Shown here: positions 12,137 through 25,096 of the stretch, piece after piece
Layout: the number at the start of each line of letters is the position of its first letter
Position numbering within the stretch: position 1 is the first letter of the stretch
Assembly: GCF_024713975.1 (NCBI RefSeq)
Contig: NC_091102.1
Span: forward strand, 8,871,001 to 8,935,000
Direction of reading: 5' to 3'
DNA from: Paralichthys olivaceus
Lineage: Eukaryota; Chordata; Actinopteri; Pleuronectiformes; Paralichthyidae
DNA: 64,000 nucleotides
Made by a program: the position numbers and the translations under genes
Notes under the pieces: generated by a model
What the model was told of the DNA's origin: nothing
The model's database searches: none
Seen by the model: only the letters and a program-made list of their open reading frames with translations

Positions 12137-15100
12137 ATGCTCCCCCTGTGGTTATTCCTGCTCCCGTGCCTGAGCCTCCTTCCTCTGGCCCCGGCCAAGA
12201 AGGGCCTGGACTTTCCACAGTATGACGGGAAAGACCGTGTTCTGGACATCAACGACAAGAACTTCAAGAAAGCCTTGAAGAAGTACAGCATGCTTTGCCT
12301 GCTCTACCACGAACCCATACCCGATGGCAAAGAGCTGCAGAAGCAACACCAGATGACCGAGCTGGTGCTGGAGGTAAAGTGTTGAAAAGAAACAGGAAAC
12401 AGGAAGCGAATAGGTTCAGTGTCAGGAGAAACTTATGGTGGCAGTGGTTTCCTCAAGGTCAGTGTACATGCACTGAATGCTCAGTAGTCCAGTGAGATGC
12501 AGCGCTGTCACTTAATGTTATCTCAGCCTAATTCAATGTGTGCTTCAGTCTGGTAGAAATGCATGAGACCAGTTCTCCCTGTGGCTCTCTCCTATTGTCA
12601 GAAATAGGCCAAGAGCTCGTGTGTTTTATGTTTTTGAGCTATTTATGCACATCAAGGGCACGACTGCCTTCTCCCCCTCCACCGGGGCTTTTTGTTAACT
12701 TGTCCAACCCAAAAATAATGGAGCTCGAGGGTAATTTGCATTGAAACTCAGCTAAGCAGCTGGTTTGGATGTGTAATTGATTAAATGGATCCCATAAAGT
12801 AGGAAACAAGTGGGTCCTGTCTCATGTTGCACATGGCCGAGGGTGAGTTGATCTTTGGTCCGTTGAAGGTAATCTGAGCTCGGCCATTCAGTCCTGATAT
12901 TAGCTTCACTTATTTTGCCCAGCACAGTTGGGTCATGTTACTATAGAGTGAGGCCCCCATGTATGGTACAAAGAAAAGTCTGTTGCACATGAGTGACTGT
13001 GACATCAGTAAATAAAGTATCAAATATATTTCATATATATATTTTTCCTTGATAATTTGTGGACATTTGGAATTAAAAATATATATAATTCAGACAACAG
13101 ATTTAATATCTGACGTGTCTCCACTTACACTTCAAAAATTAAGATTAATCACACTGGTGCTGCCATCGAGCACCAGTCTGTACTGATTGTGGTATTGAGT
13201 CACAGTATTGAGGTCCCGCCCACACACACTCTCCACAGATTACGAGCCAGTCTCAGCTGTCAATCATGACATTTCATCCCAGTTTTATGCATCAAATAAC
13301 AAATTAAATTTAACATGTAAAAAATGTAACTGTACTTTCCCCCGTCCACTGAAGGCTCCACATTAATCATAAGATAAACAACCTTGTTCCATTCCTGTGA
13401 GAATTATTTGTGGAGCAGAGTCTCAATCTTCATCAGCTCGTGGTTCATAGAGCAACTGCCAGAATAATTATTCTCGCTGGTTATATTTAGAACAAGGCAG
13501 TCTGGGTTATTATGTAACTGAGTCTTAACCGCTCCTGTGCAGCTTTGTCACCTCTGTCAGATTGCCAACTATGGTATTACTCCCCCCCCCCCCTTAAGAC
13601 CCAACACTGCAGCCAAGGTCTCAGAGTCAAATCATCATTTAAATGAACTTCTGCTGAACTTTGACCACAAAGTGAATTATTTCCTTTTTGTCTTTTTCAT
13701 GACCTCTTTTGTTGTCAGTCCTTTTCTTACATTTTACTTTCTGATGATCGCTTTGTTTTCCTCTGCAGCTCGCAGCTCAGGTTACAGAAGAGAAGGACAT
13801 TGGGTTTGGAATGGTCGACTCCCACAAAGATGCAAAGGTGGCAAAGAAACTGGGTGAGGATTTGATGACGGCACAAACTTTATTCTGCAAGTCTCCGAAG
13901 AGGAATTGCTCCTGATCACAGTTATTTTTTCAAGCACCAAATAACTTCAGGATCAGAATTACATTAAATGAATGTAATTCACGTCATTTTCTTCAATCAC
14001 AGGTTTGGAGGAGGAGGGCAGTGTATATGTTTTCAAGGCCGATCGGGTGATCGAGTTTGACGGCCTGCTCTCTGCAAACACCCTGGTGGAGTTTTTGTTA
14101 GATGTGAGTATAGTCTGGTTTAAGGGCAGATTCCCAGCTGCTGGTGCTGATCAACAGCAGTGGTGCCACAGTAACAAGCTTCACACCAGAACTTCTCTCT
14201 CCTCTTTCTGTCTGTGTCTCTGCAGCTCATGGAGGAGCCAGTGGAGGTGATAGATAATGCTCTGGAGCTTCGGGCCTTTGACAGGATGGAGGAAGATATC
14301 CGCCTCATCGGTTACTTCAAGAGCGAAGACTCTGAGCGTGAGTCAGGGATTTCTGCACAGCTCACAACCTAGTTCGATCTGTGACGGGCTTTATGTGACC
14401 AGTGCCCTTCATAATTGCATGAGTGCACGTTAACCCCCTCATCTCCACGGATTTACAGGTCCATTTTTACCTCTAACATTCACACAGCTGCCGTCGCCTC
14501 GTCCCTCCTCGCATGCACTAAGTCCAGAGTGGTTCACTTGTGGTGATGAGCCAAAGCTGCATCCCATCCAACAAACTGTGGGAGCATTAAGAGGAGGTCA
14601 AAGTTGAGCTATTTCCACTCCCTGATGCGCTAATGTCATGTACACAACAGCCACAGAAGCACAAACAGATGTATGATCAAGAAAATAGGAGGACAACAAA
14701 AGATAAAACAACATAAAAACACTATTTGGTTTATATAGCTCTTTTTTTGATTATTATTATTGGTTATAAAGTCTCTTGGACACATCAGGTTGGCATTGTC
14801 ATCAGAAATCTCAGAATTTTGAAAAAAAACAAGCTTTATAGACAATATGTCTTTGTCAAATCATTGCATTATAGTTTTGTATATTAAAGTGCATCGATCC
14901 CTCTTAATCTGCATTTTTCTGACTTTTTATTTTTCCAATAATCAGTTTAAAGGTGTCATATACAAACTCAGATTTACCTCCTGGTTTTAGACAATATTTT
15001 GGCAAATTCCCTATCATCAAGCTTGACAGGCTTATTTGTCTTGTGGAAAGAAAACGTACATTAATTGGCTTCCTCTGTGTTATCATCTAAAATCGAAGAA

Positions 15101-16706
15101 TTGATTTGCAATGAGAATGACCTTTTAGATTCTGTTATTCATCTGTACTTATAGTATATATTCTTCTATCTCTCTGTAGTTTTTTCTGTATACTAATATT
15201 TGTCCAATTTTCTCTTTTATTCTAATTTATAATCTGCATTTAAGATTTTCTACCACACCCCACACATATTTTAACATTTATATATTTTGTATTTATGTTG
15301 TATAAACTAAACTAAACTAAACTAGACTAAACATTAAACATCCTCCATGCTCCTTTTCTTCTCAGACTATGAAGCATTTAAAGAAGCTGCAGAGCAGTTC
15401 CAGCCCTACATTAGGTTCTTCGCCACATTTGAGAAATCTGTAAGTGATAAACAAACAGACAGTTGAACAAACTCGTCATCATTCTTAAGTGATGTGTGGT
15501 TTCTTCTCAGGTGGCCAAGGAGCTGACTCTGAAGATGAACGAGGTGGATTTCTACGAACCCTTCATGGAGGAGCCCGTCACCATCCCAGGAAAACCTCAC
15601 TCCGAGGAGGAGCTGGTGGAATTCATAACCGAACACAGACGGTAAACGAAACAAATACTCCAAACAAATCCCTTTTTTGAAAAGATTGAGGTCTGCTGTA
15701 TAAAAACAAAGCGTAACATCCAGTGTCTTTTCTGTGCCGTCAGACCGACCCTGAGAAAGCTGCGTGCAGAGGACATGTATGAGACCTGGGTGAGTGACGT
15801 CTGCTCGCCAACTTAGAATTGAGTTATTCCTGCTGCTCAACAGTAACAGCACAGTTTGCATTGGTTTTCTCAGGAGGATGATATTGAGGGCATCCACATT
15901 GTGGCCTTTGCAGAGGAGGAGGATCCTGGTAAGAGTCTGTTATATATCACACTGCAGTTTGTTTTGGATGAAGGACGTATGACTGCAGAACTTATTTACT
16001 CTAAACACTGGAGTATATTGGGAGCGGTTTTGTTTTGATGTTCAGTTTAGGTTTAATCAAACTTTCTTCAAATAAAACAACGTGTAGTAAGTAAGTGATG
16101 GCGAATGATATATGCAGTTCTGATTAAATAATGAAACAATGAAATGATACAATGCTAAGACTGTTAAACATTAAAATCAGAAGGTGAGTTTACCATTAAA
16201 GATATAAACATCTTTGACTGCTAAATTTAAAGGACAAAATAAATTAATTACTTTGTTGACAGAAACATGATGTAAGATCTTTATCAATGAGCTTTGGTGG
16301 AATAAAGGTTTTGAATTAGTTTTAAATCAGATGATATTGTTTGGTTTTACTTTCTTTTAGATGGTTATGAGTTTTTGGAGATCCTGAAGGAGGTTGCCAG
16401 GGACAACACTCACCTCCCTGACCTCAGCATCGTCTGGATTGACCCTGACGACTTTCCCCTGGTGAGCTGTGACATCTCTGCGCTTAAAACTTAAACAGGC
16501 ACAGAGGAAAGCAGCGGAACATCCATCTAATTTAACTTCATGTTTTTATTGACTCACTTCAGCTGATCCCCTACTGGGAGAAAACCTTCAAGGTGGATCT
16601 GTTCAGACCACAGATTGGAGTAGTCAACGTCACAGATGTAAGTGCATGAAACCCTGACAACATATGTGTGATGATGTGAATGTAGTGTATTAGTTTCTCC
16701 TGACAT

Positions 16707-16745
<39 letters not shown>

Positions 16746-17001
16746 GGCCGACAGCGTGTGGATGGAGATGGAAGACGAGGAGGATCTGCCCAGCGCTCAG
16801 GAGCTGGAGGACTGGATCGAAAATGTGCTCTCTGGCAAAGTCAACACTGAGGATGACGACGACGACGACGACGACGATGACGACGAAGACGACGATGATG
16901 ATGATGACGATGATGACGATGATGACGATGACGATGATGATGACGATGATGACGACGATGATGATGACGACGATGATGATGATGATGATGATGAGGAGTA
17001 A
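12137..17001 (+). CDS. casq2: Calsequestrin 2 (cardiac), 11 exons
   Basis: Luminal high-capacity calcium buffer of the sarcoplasmic reticulum, linked to the ryanodine receptor through triadin and junctin. Exons: 12137-12373, 13769-13853, 14003-14103, 14226-14337, 15366-15439, 15511-15641, 15744-15789, 15874-15928, 16361-16461, 16563-16637, 16747-17001. They sum to 1272 nt, 423 residues, in frame, with GT/AG at every junction. The ATG at 12137 (GGACCATGC) opens a signal peptide of about 20 residues (cleavage after APA). Three thioredoxin-like domains follow, with conserved blocks [30 protein letters not shown] and [10 protein letters not shown] sequon N336-V-T matches the family glycosylation site. 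Wording such as VDFYEPFM and FRPQIG favours CASQ2 over CASQ1. The tail (375-423) is 46 Asp and 3 Glu, longer and purer than the mammalian tail. AATAAA signals follow at 17108, 17170 and 17261. Confidence 0.97.
13100..13300. repeat. Interspersed repeat, family B copy 2 (casq2 intron 1)
   Basis: Diverged copy of the element at 2338-2610, sharing GTCTCCAC, the GAGGTCC(T/C)GCC block and a CCAGTCTCAGCTGTCAATCA end. It lies inside the first intron of casq2 and is non-coding. Confidence 0.6.
16709..16743 (+). repeat. (GT)n microsatellite abutting the last casq2 3' splice site
   Basis: About 17 GT units end three bases before the acceptor AAG (16744-16746). The likely branch-point motif CTGAC (16699-16703) and a short pyrimidine stretch (about 16690-16700) lie upstream of the repeat, so the repeat fills the whole branch-to-acceptor interval. 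No AG occurs between them, so the acceptor is still the first AG. Confidence 0.95.
16852..16998 (+). repeat. GAY trinucleotide tract coding the aspartate tail of casq2
   Basis: 49 codons: 46 Asp (mixed GAC and GAT), one internal Glu (GAA) and two terminal Glu (GAG). The mix of GAC and GAT in irregular order means it is not a perfect microsatellite, which fits an old tract partly stabilised by synonymous changes. Confidence 0.95.
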
Positions 17002-17373
17002 TTAAGTTATAAATCTTGACTCCTCAGTCTTTGCTCTTTGGACTGAGTTGGACATGGACTTGAAACAACTGTAAAGTAACTTTTCACTAATACTGAATAA
17101 TAATAATAATAAATGTGATTTCATATCCAGAAATATCTAAATAAGCCTGGAACAGGTTTTGAGATTAATAATAAAACATGATATATGTTCAAATGTCTGA
17201 ACCAGACATTTACTTTACATTATGTGACATTAATTTATACATTTATAAATGGCCGCTCATAATAAAGAACTGTGATGTAAACAAATATGACGTCAGTCAT
17301 TTCTTTAGTACTCAATTAAAAAAAAAACTTAATTACTGCAACTGTGGAACGTAAACGAGATCAAACTTATGGA

Positions 17374-18085
17374 GGAAAGTAACTAGGTACAGTATATTTA
17401 CTCGATTGATGTACTTCAACTGTACAATATTGTCTTTTATCTGAGTTCTCATACCTATGCTCTATCCCTCTATAATAAAAGGAAATATTGTGAATTACTC
17501 TTCAGACTAAGATATTACATAAAAAAATATAATTAAACTTTGTATTGTGAAAATTAAATCAGTGGTTCCCAGCATGTTTGGCTTGTAGACCGTAAGATGG
17601 ACGATGTCTCCACTTCTTCCTGAGCCAGAGTAAAATATGTAATTATATCCATCCATCCATTATCTTACTGCTTATCCTCATCACAGCTGACATTAGGTGA
17701 GAGGCGGGGTAAACTCTGGACTCTCTGATCACCAGTGTATCACAGAACCAACATATAGAGACAAACAACTGTAATTTTATTTAGAATATATAATACAAAG
17801 CTGATTTGAAGCTTTTATTAAGAAAGCAGACGCTGAACCTTTTTTCTTCTTTTCCATTTCATTAATCAATTTCAATTCAATAAACTTAATGGGATTTCAT
17901 TTACATTTGTTGCCAAAGCACAAATCATTTCACAACATCTCTTCATCAGTTCTGTCAGAGCAAGTACTTTTACTTTAAATACATTTTGCTCATAATACCC
18001 TTATACTTTTACTTCTCAAATGAGGTACTTTTACTTTGGGAGTATCAAATCCTGCAAGGGATCTGGATTCCTCACGTTGTTAGTA
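17374..18085. repeat. Split 'GTACTTTTACTTT'-type dispersed repeat with nested insertion
   Basis: The left half (17374-17520) starts with GGAAAGTAACTAGGTAC and ends in a GGAAATATTGTGAATTACTC block. The right half (17955-18085) carries AAGTACTTTTACTT twice and ends GATCTGGATTCCTC. These are recognisable as the start and finish of one common fish repeat. The 430 bases between them include a second, unrelated repeat (17641-17775), so the older element was probably split. Confidence 0.55.
17641..17775. repeat. Family C dispersed repeat (CCATCCAT...ACTGCTTATCC type)
   Basis: CCATCCATTATCTTACTGCTTATCCTC is followed by CAGCTGACATTAGGTGAGAGGCGGGGTA and ends with CATATAGAGACAAACAAC. This is a very common fish repeat module. 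The copy at 29905-30140 is the same module on the opposite strand. Confidence 0.7.
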
Positions 18086-19004
18086 AATCTACGTTCAGGG
18101 TCTGAGTTCTTTGCCACTTTCAAAAATGTTGTTATCTGTTCAGTCTATTAAATTGGGGCTTCATTGCCCTCAGTGTCAATAAACTGAATTGAGAAGTAAA
18201 TGTTTGTGAACAACTCTCCGTGTTCCTCTCAGGTAAAAAACACTCAAGCTCTGATGTTTGGTGTAAAGCTACATTTTCTGCCCAGGGGGCCACACAGCTT
18301 TAACAAGCCACATGCTGACACCTTCCATTTTCACAGGAGTAAACCTCTCATCTCTACCCTCATCTCTCACGACGTCCTGCATCTGTCTTCAGGTTTATTT
18401 CTCACCTGGATTAATGGAGCAGGCTGCAGCTGCACAGGGAGCTAATATACTGTTGTTACACTGTAGGACTGATGCAGGGAAGCTCATTTAAATGCTAATT
18501 CCTCTTCCTCTGCATTACTGCACGTTTATTTTGCTTGGTTGTGTTCTCTTTTATCCTGCATTTGTCGGTGGCAGGCTTCATATATCTTTATGTTGTGTTA
18601 CCTGGAATAAACAGTATTTCATGATGAGGATTTTAAAGCAGCAGAATGTGCCTCAAAAGAACTTATTTTATCAGGAGAAGATTTTTTTATTTTGGCCAAA
18701 ATATTCTTAATCTGTGATAAAGTCACCACAACAAGAACTGGACCTTATTGTGACAATGTCAAAATATATTTGATGTCAAATGAATTGTGTTCATCATGAA
18801 AAACACTTCAGCTGAAATCTGTAAAACCAAAAGATATAATCTGCATCTTTCTCTTCACATTTTCACTCACATCCTTGTTCTGTCTTTAACCCCAAAACAC
18901 TAATCAATCACTATTCACAGATACAATAAGTTGTACTACTACTAATAATAATATATGAGAAAACTCACCTCTCACCACAACCCAACAGAATAAAATATAA
19001 AAAA

Positions 19005-19500
19005 ATAAAAGTAAAGTCCGATACCTAAGTGACCAGTGCAATAACAAATCAATATCGCCCTTATGTAGTTAACTCCTTGCAGAAGTACACTATCAAAGTA
19101 TTTATCATTACCAACCAAGAGCACGTAAAGCCGCCAAGAGTCCCCTTTACCCATGCTGCCCCAATTTCCACCCACTCACAGATATTAGTTCCTGATATTG
19201 TTCAGGCAAAATGATCCATGGGAAATTGGTGAATCTCACAATGTTAAAAAAGTGAATTAAAAAATTCTATAATATATCTGCCCCTTGATCCTTTCAGTGT
19301 TTTATAGAATATTTGAAGTAACCTTGTTACAAACAAACAAGCGTGATAGGGATGAAAACATCATAACCTCATTGCAGAGGTAGATAAATGTCCTATTATT
19401 ACATAACCAGTCCAATAACAAATAAGTATAAGTAAAGGCCTATGTGTATTTAGACTCCTCTGCAGCATTACAGCAGAATCGAAGTATTAGTATTAGAGAT
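19005..19500. repeat. Two diverged copies of a local duplication
   Basis: About 19015-19110 and 19395-19490 share AAGTGACCAGTGCAATAACAA / CATAACCAGTCCAATAACAAAT, then TATGT-GT-TT--ACTCC and a TGCAG block in the same order. A GATGAAAACAT-ATAACCTC...GCAGAGGTA module (family D end) lies between them at about 19345-19385. Confidence 0.4.
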
Positions 19501-21192
19501 CATCACAGACCTACTGCAAATGCTGTAGTTTTAAACAGTGAAACTCTGAAAGCCACTAAAAAACTAAAAAACTAGTGTTCTTGGTACTGATCCATCACAT
19601 CAATTAAAAATACAATGATCAAATACCTTGAAAAGGTCAATACAAATATTCTTTTATTTTTTCCTTTTTTAACAAATGTGACTTTGACACAACTGCTATG
19701 ATTTGACATTTTCTGTTGTATAAAAGAAGACAGGGACGTGTCAGCTGCACGCACGCACGCTCGCGTACACACACGCACACACACACTGTTCAGCTCCTAG
19801 ATATGTAAAACTGAGGCACGTGTAGTCGATAAGTATTTACAACACATCCCTAAAACAAAACCACACAACAATTGTGTAAATATAAATTTACAACACAACA
19901 TGCCTCCCACACACAGAAGATCTAAAAGTACAGAGCCAATATTCAGAGAAATTAGTAACAGTTCATGTTCCAGCAGTGGCAGATAGGGGGCAGCAGTGTC
20001 TACACACAGACTACTGAGCAGAAATACTGACACTAATTACTAATTTATAAAATCTTAACACATGTTTAAACACTTGCCAGCATGAGTTAAGAGTCCATTA
20101 ATTTTAGATAGGGATATATTTATTTCAGGGAGAAAGTCCAATGTTTCAAAACGCCTCTTGAGATCTGTGTTTAATAACTATTCGTATTTTTAATACATTG
20201 TCAGAACCTCAGGGATGAGTGCGTTTCACTTGACTGTTATAGTACAGAGAGGAAATGACACGACACTCCTCCTAGATCCACATCAGGGGAAAATGTTCAG
20301 AAATGAAACATCACAAGCGCAGATATAAAAATCTAAATGACTTGAAACTCATCTCTGTCCCTCTGATCAGTGTACACTGCACACACTTAACTGTACAAAA
20401 CATAATGACAAGTCACATGTGTTTCTTCATCTTTTGGCAAGACCGCTGCGTTTTCAGCTCAACTGCGTTTTTTTTCTTTGTCCAGCATTAACAAAACGTG
20501 TCTCCAGCTATTTACAGTCCAGTTTATCTCCACAAACAGTGCAGACAGACAAGGTAAAAAAAAATCTTTGACAAGGTAATAAAAAGAAATCCTTCAAACC
20601 GAGCACGATTTTCATATAAAATTGAAGATACGGTATATTCACATATAAATACTGTACATAAGTCTGTGATACAGGACGGATAAATAGTCATCGCTAAGAC
20701 AGAAAAAGGGCAGTTTTGGTGAAAAGGGTTCAGTTTACAGATCAAATATTCTGGTCACTACGTAACGCTAGAAAGAAAAAGGGGAGACAGGCTAAGAAGA
20801 CAGACCCCAGGTGTAGAATATACCCAACACACACACACTCACTCACACATGCTCGACACACAGACTTTTGCATCCTAAATCACACACCCCTCCTAAAACT
20901 CTCCCACGCAGGCACACACTGGCACATGGGAGTAAAGTGGAGGGTCATCTGAAGTGCATAGAGGAATACCTGAACTGTGTTCTGCAAAAGTCACGATAGA
21001 GAAATCCAATCATACTCCCTCCTGTTGTCTGTCTTTTATTGTCTTCTAAGTCTCCCAGGACATCAACAAGGACACTCAGATTTTCTATAAGAGGAAATAA
21101 CACGAACAAAGTACAAAAAAACTAGTACAAAATGCTTTTTTTTGAAAAATTCAGTCAGATCGTGGTACCAGGTCCAGCACTCAGCGGCTCTG

Positions 21193-24100
21193 TTAAACTG
21201 AGGTTTCTGATTGGAGCAGCAGTATAAACTTGTGGGACTTGGGGTCGATGTACTCCTCAGTGATTCGGATGTAAGGGATGCTCTTGATGGTGATGGCCAA
21301 GCTGAAGTCGAGACACCTCAGGAGGAATTCTGTCCCCTCCTTGATGCCACTGGTGACGGACGCCTCGCTGATCAAAGTCCACTGATCTGCCATCCAGCGC
21401 TCAGGGCCGTACTGCAGAGTGGGACCAGGGGCCAGGTAGGCCTCCAGGAAGGCCTGACACACACAGAGACAGACAGTGAGACGACATTCAACAAGTATTT
21501 TTGATACGTCAAATGCACAAGATGGCAGCATTCGTATCCCATATATTCTGGCTCCATTTCTGTACAACAGGGAGACGTGGAGATGAGTTGTCCATCTTCA
21601 TATACAGTCGATGTATCAGCTCTTCAAAAACACTAATTAGACCAAGACGAGAAACTTTAAAATCCAAGCTGACCTTAGGGCTCATGTTGTTCACAAGGCA
21701 GAAAGCAAGGTGCTTCTGGATGCTCTCCATGCTGTGGCAGTGCTGCCTCCTGGTGGTGCGGAGGTACTTCTGCAGGGCACGGGCCATGGAGGGAAATATG
21801 GCCAGAGCCGCCTCTCGTACGTCCATGATGTCCGAGGGGGCTGCTCGCTCATCCTCTTTCTTCATGCGCCGCACATGAGTGAAGGCCTCTTCCACGGCCA
21901 CCACCAGCCTGACAAAGCAGCTTAGTGTCAGCTCTCAAGGTTACTGTTCTTAATCCATACTGTTCAATAAGCAACGCATGTGCACCACATGATATGGGAC
22001 TCAGAATAATACTGGCTTTGCCCATCATCTGTCAAAGTAATGGCTTCTGCATCCGTCTATAAATATTCCTTAGAGCTTTATATTCAGCCATGATGTGACA
22101 GTTGCCCCTGCTGCTCTCATCTAAAGCCCTGAATAAATTCTCATCATGTGTATATTACATAGTGAACTCTGCAGCCTATATTGTAAAATCCCATAGTGCA
22201 AAAACATGGAATGTTAAATACAAATATTCTTGCTGAATATTTGTATTTAAATAAATATGAGCACAAATGAAAATTTTAAATATAGACAGAAAAATCAATT
22301 TACGACATGACCTTTAATGAGCAAGTGTCATATGAAAAACGAGAGCAGGGAAGACATGCAGCAGAGGCCTGGGTTTGGAATCGAACCTGCGGCTGCTGCA
22401 GTTAGATTAAAGCCTCCAAACTGCAATATATAAGGCATATAAGGCAAATAACAACGGGGCAGTGTGGATGTTGCCATAAGTCTCTCTATCATGCTGAGTT
22501 ACAGATTTGCTGTACAAATTGCGATCACACTTATAGTTTGTCCTGAGCTGCATGTCTGCAAGAGTCTCGAGATCGCTACATCACCATGAGACATGATGTC
22601 ATTTCTCGTGACTCACCTGGCTTTACGTTTGCGGACTCTTCTCTCATAGTCAGCCTCCTCGTAGTACAGCTCATTGTGGGCGCTGTCTTTGCGTTTGGCG
22701 GCAGCTGTTACCATGGCCCGTGACTGATTCCCATTAGCAGCCTGAGCCCCTGCTGCGTTTCCTGGGGCTGCACCAAAATGAGAGGATGGAGGCAAATTGG
22801 TTAAATTCGTCCAGGGTTGGGAGGAAGTGGTCCCTGACCCAACCAGACTGTGATGAATGGGTTGGTTTGAATCGGAGAATAGAAATGGTCGCATTGGAGG
22901 AGAACTGAGGTCTTACTCCAAAGACTTTTGAGGACGATTTGAAGGGTCTGTGCGTTAATCTTCAAAACTTATCTGGGCCAACCTGCCAGATCATGCGTCT
23001 CAGCCTCAGTGAATGTTAATTATAGTGCAGAGGAAAAGAAGCAATTTCCACTGGAAGGCTCTGCATTTCTCCGCAGACAGGATCAAGCAGGAGGCTTTTC
23101 ATTTGGGCGTGTTGGGGGTGGGGTGGATGAGATATTCATCCTTTTACACTACAAAGAACGCAGTTCTTGTCTGATCTGTGAATTTACTGATTTGTGTGAC
23201 AAACCCATAAAGCTAATGGAGCCTGTACAGCAGTTTATTACAGTTCCTGGGGTTTCATTGCGGGGGGAGTGTGATCTGGTCCATATTCATGAAGCTCCGT
23301 TCGGAGGAGGCTACAGAGAGTAAACGCTGCAGGTCAGTTAAGGATATAAATCATTAATAATATAATCTGCATATGTGCGCGTGTGCAGGTGAGAGGAGAC
23401 ATCGAGCCTCGTAGTAAAACATGGATGAAAACCGTCGTCGTATAAACTGTGGAAAAGAATGTCATCAGATTAAATGTTCCACTGAAAATAGGAGTGAATT
23501 GTAAATTCTTTAACTTCCTGGCCTACTTATTATGCAATTAGAATGAACATCCATGAATGAAAGAGAGAAGGGGGTGGGTGGGGCTGAAGTGAGTGAAAAA
23601 TGAAATTCAGACAGAGGGGGGAAAAAGGAAAAGCAGGAGCGAGTAGGGCTGAAGGAGAGATGTGGGAGTATGTGAGAAATGAGCGTTTCTCTGATGAATT
23701 ATTTAAGGCTTGAAATTCCACAACCCTCCAGAGGCTTCTCCGCTGCTCTTTGATCGGGAACGGGTTGGGATAGGCGGTGCTGTGAGGACATCATATCCCA
23801 TACTGCACCCCTGCTGTAAATCCACAGTGCTGTGTGAGGTGGGGGATTGATGGGAGGTGAGTGGAGGAACCCTTTTAACTGTGGACAGGATGCAATATGT
23901 GGCATTGCAGGATCTGTGGGTGCGGGGAGGCAAAGCCACTGTAGGAGTGCGTGAGTGCTTTCTGCAGATGCAATATATACATTGTGTCAGGGACAGAGGC
24001 TTTAGAGCGCTGTAAATATGGAGCCGACCCAACCGTGAAATTAGCAGCTTCCTGTGATAAAGTGCTGTGTGGAGCCATTGAGGACATTTATCTGTACTTA

Positions 24101-25023
24101 CTGTCCAAAAGGTACGTTCTCAGTTTGTTTTTAAAAGCTGCTCGCGGAAGAGGTAGAAAAAAAAAAGGAGGAGCAGAAGACATAGTAAACAAGAAGCTGG
24201 ATTCACAAAGACAGACTCTGACAATGGCTACGAGCAAACTACTATAACTACTAATATTAGCAAATCAACATATACGTAGATGTCTAAATTCAACAAAGCT
24301 GCCACAAAGTTGTCTAGTTCTGAGTTGTAAGGAGTGTTAGGACCAAGAAAATCACACATTTTCAGAATAATGTGATATTAGAGAGAATAATGTTGTCGTT
24401 TAATAGGGAAAAATATATAATATTAAGAGAATAAAGAAATAATTATTTTTAGGAAACAAGTAAAAGCAGAACTTGCTCCGTCTGGATCCAAAATCTTGAA
24501 CCAATGTCATTGTTTTACTGTTTCCCTTGTTTCCCATGAAGAGCAGCAAATGCCCATTGTAAGTTCTTTATTATCATAGGTAGGACTAATTTGCCATGAA
24601 TTCTGGGTAAAAAAGGAGACGTGCAGAGCAGCTGCATCAAACCACTTCTTTCACTTCAATAAACAATTTTCAAATTTAAAAATTCAGTGAGTGTAACAAA
24701 AACAGTCACTGCTGTTTATTTACATCATATCACTGCGCTCAGTAAAAACTTTTCTCCTCTCACGGCTCTGTTGACAACACATCATACAATTATAAACCAT
24801 ATTTCCTTTTTTCCATCCGGTGCCACATGTCAGCAGGCGTTGCCGATTATTGCCATGGAAACACTGCTTAGCAGGTGTCACTGACTGTTACCATGGAAAC
24901 ACAGCTTTTAGTTCTGAGTTAGGCTGTGGGTTTGGTGACGAACTGTGTCGGTAAAACTAAGTCAGTCATTAGTTTTGCAAAACTAACTTGCATGAGACTA
25001 TTCTTTAGACTAGTGACTAGTGA

Positions 25024-25096
<73 letters not shown>

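Larger units (their letters stand above)
17002..21192. other. Space between casq2 and vangl1 (convergent 3' ends)
   Basis: Begins with the casq2 3' UTR and, read on the minus strand, begins with the vangl1 3' UTR at 21192. No gene is seen between. It holds two halves of one repeat (17374-17520 and 17955-18085) split by other repeat DNA, a diverged local duplication (about 19005-19110 and 19395-19500) and an ACGC/ACAC-rich patch near 19750-19785. Minus-strand AATAAA candidates for vangl1 appear near 21035, 20110 and 19653; the one used cannot be told by eye. Confidence 0.5.

Noticed and set aside
15406..15897. 163-codon minus-strand frame
   Set aside because: Antisense of casq2 exons 5-8, open only because of the coding strand's composition.
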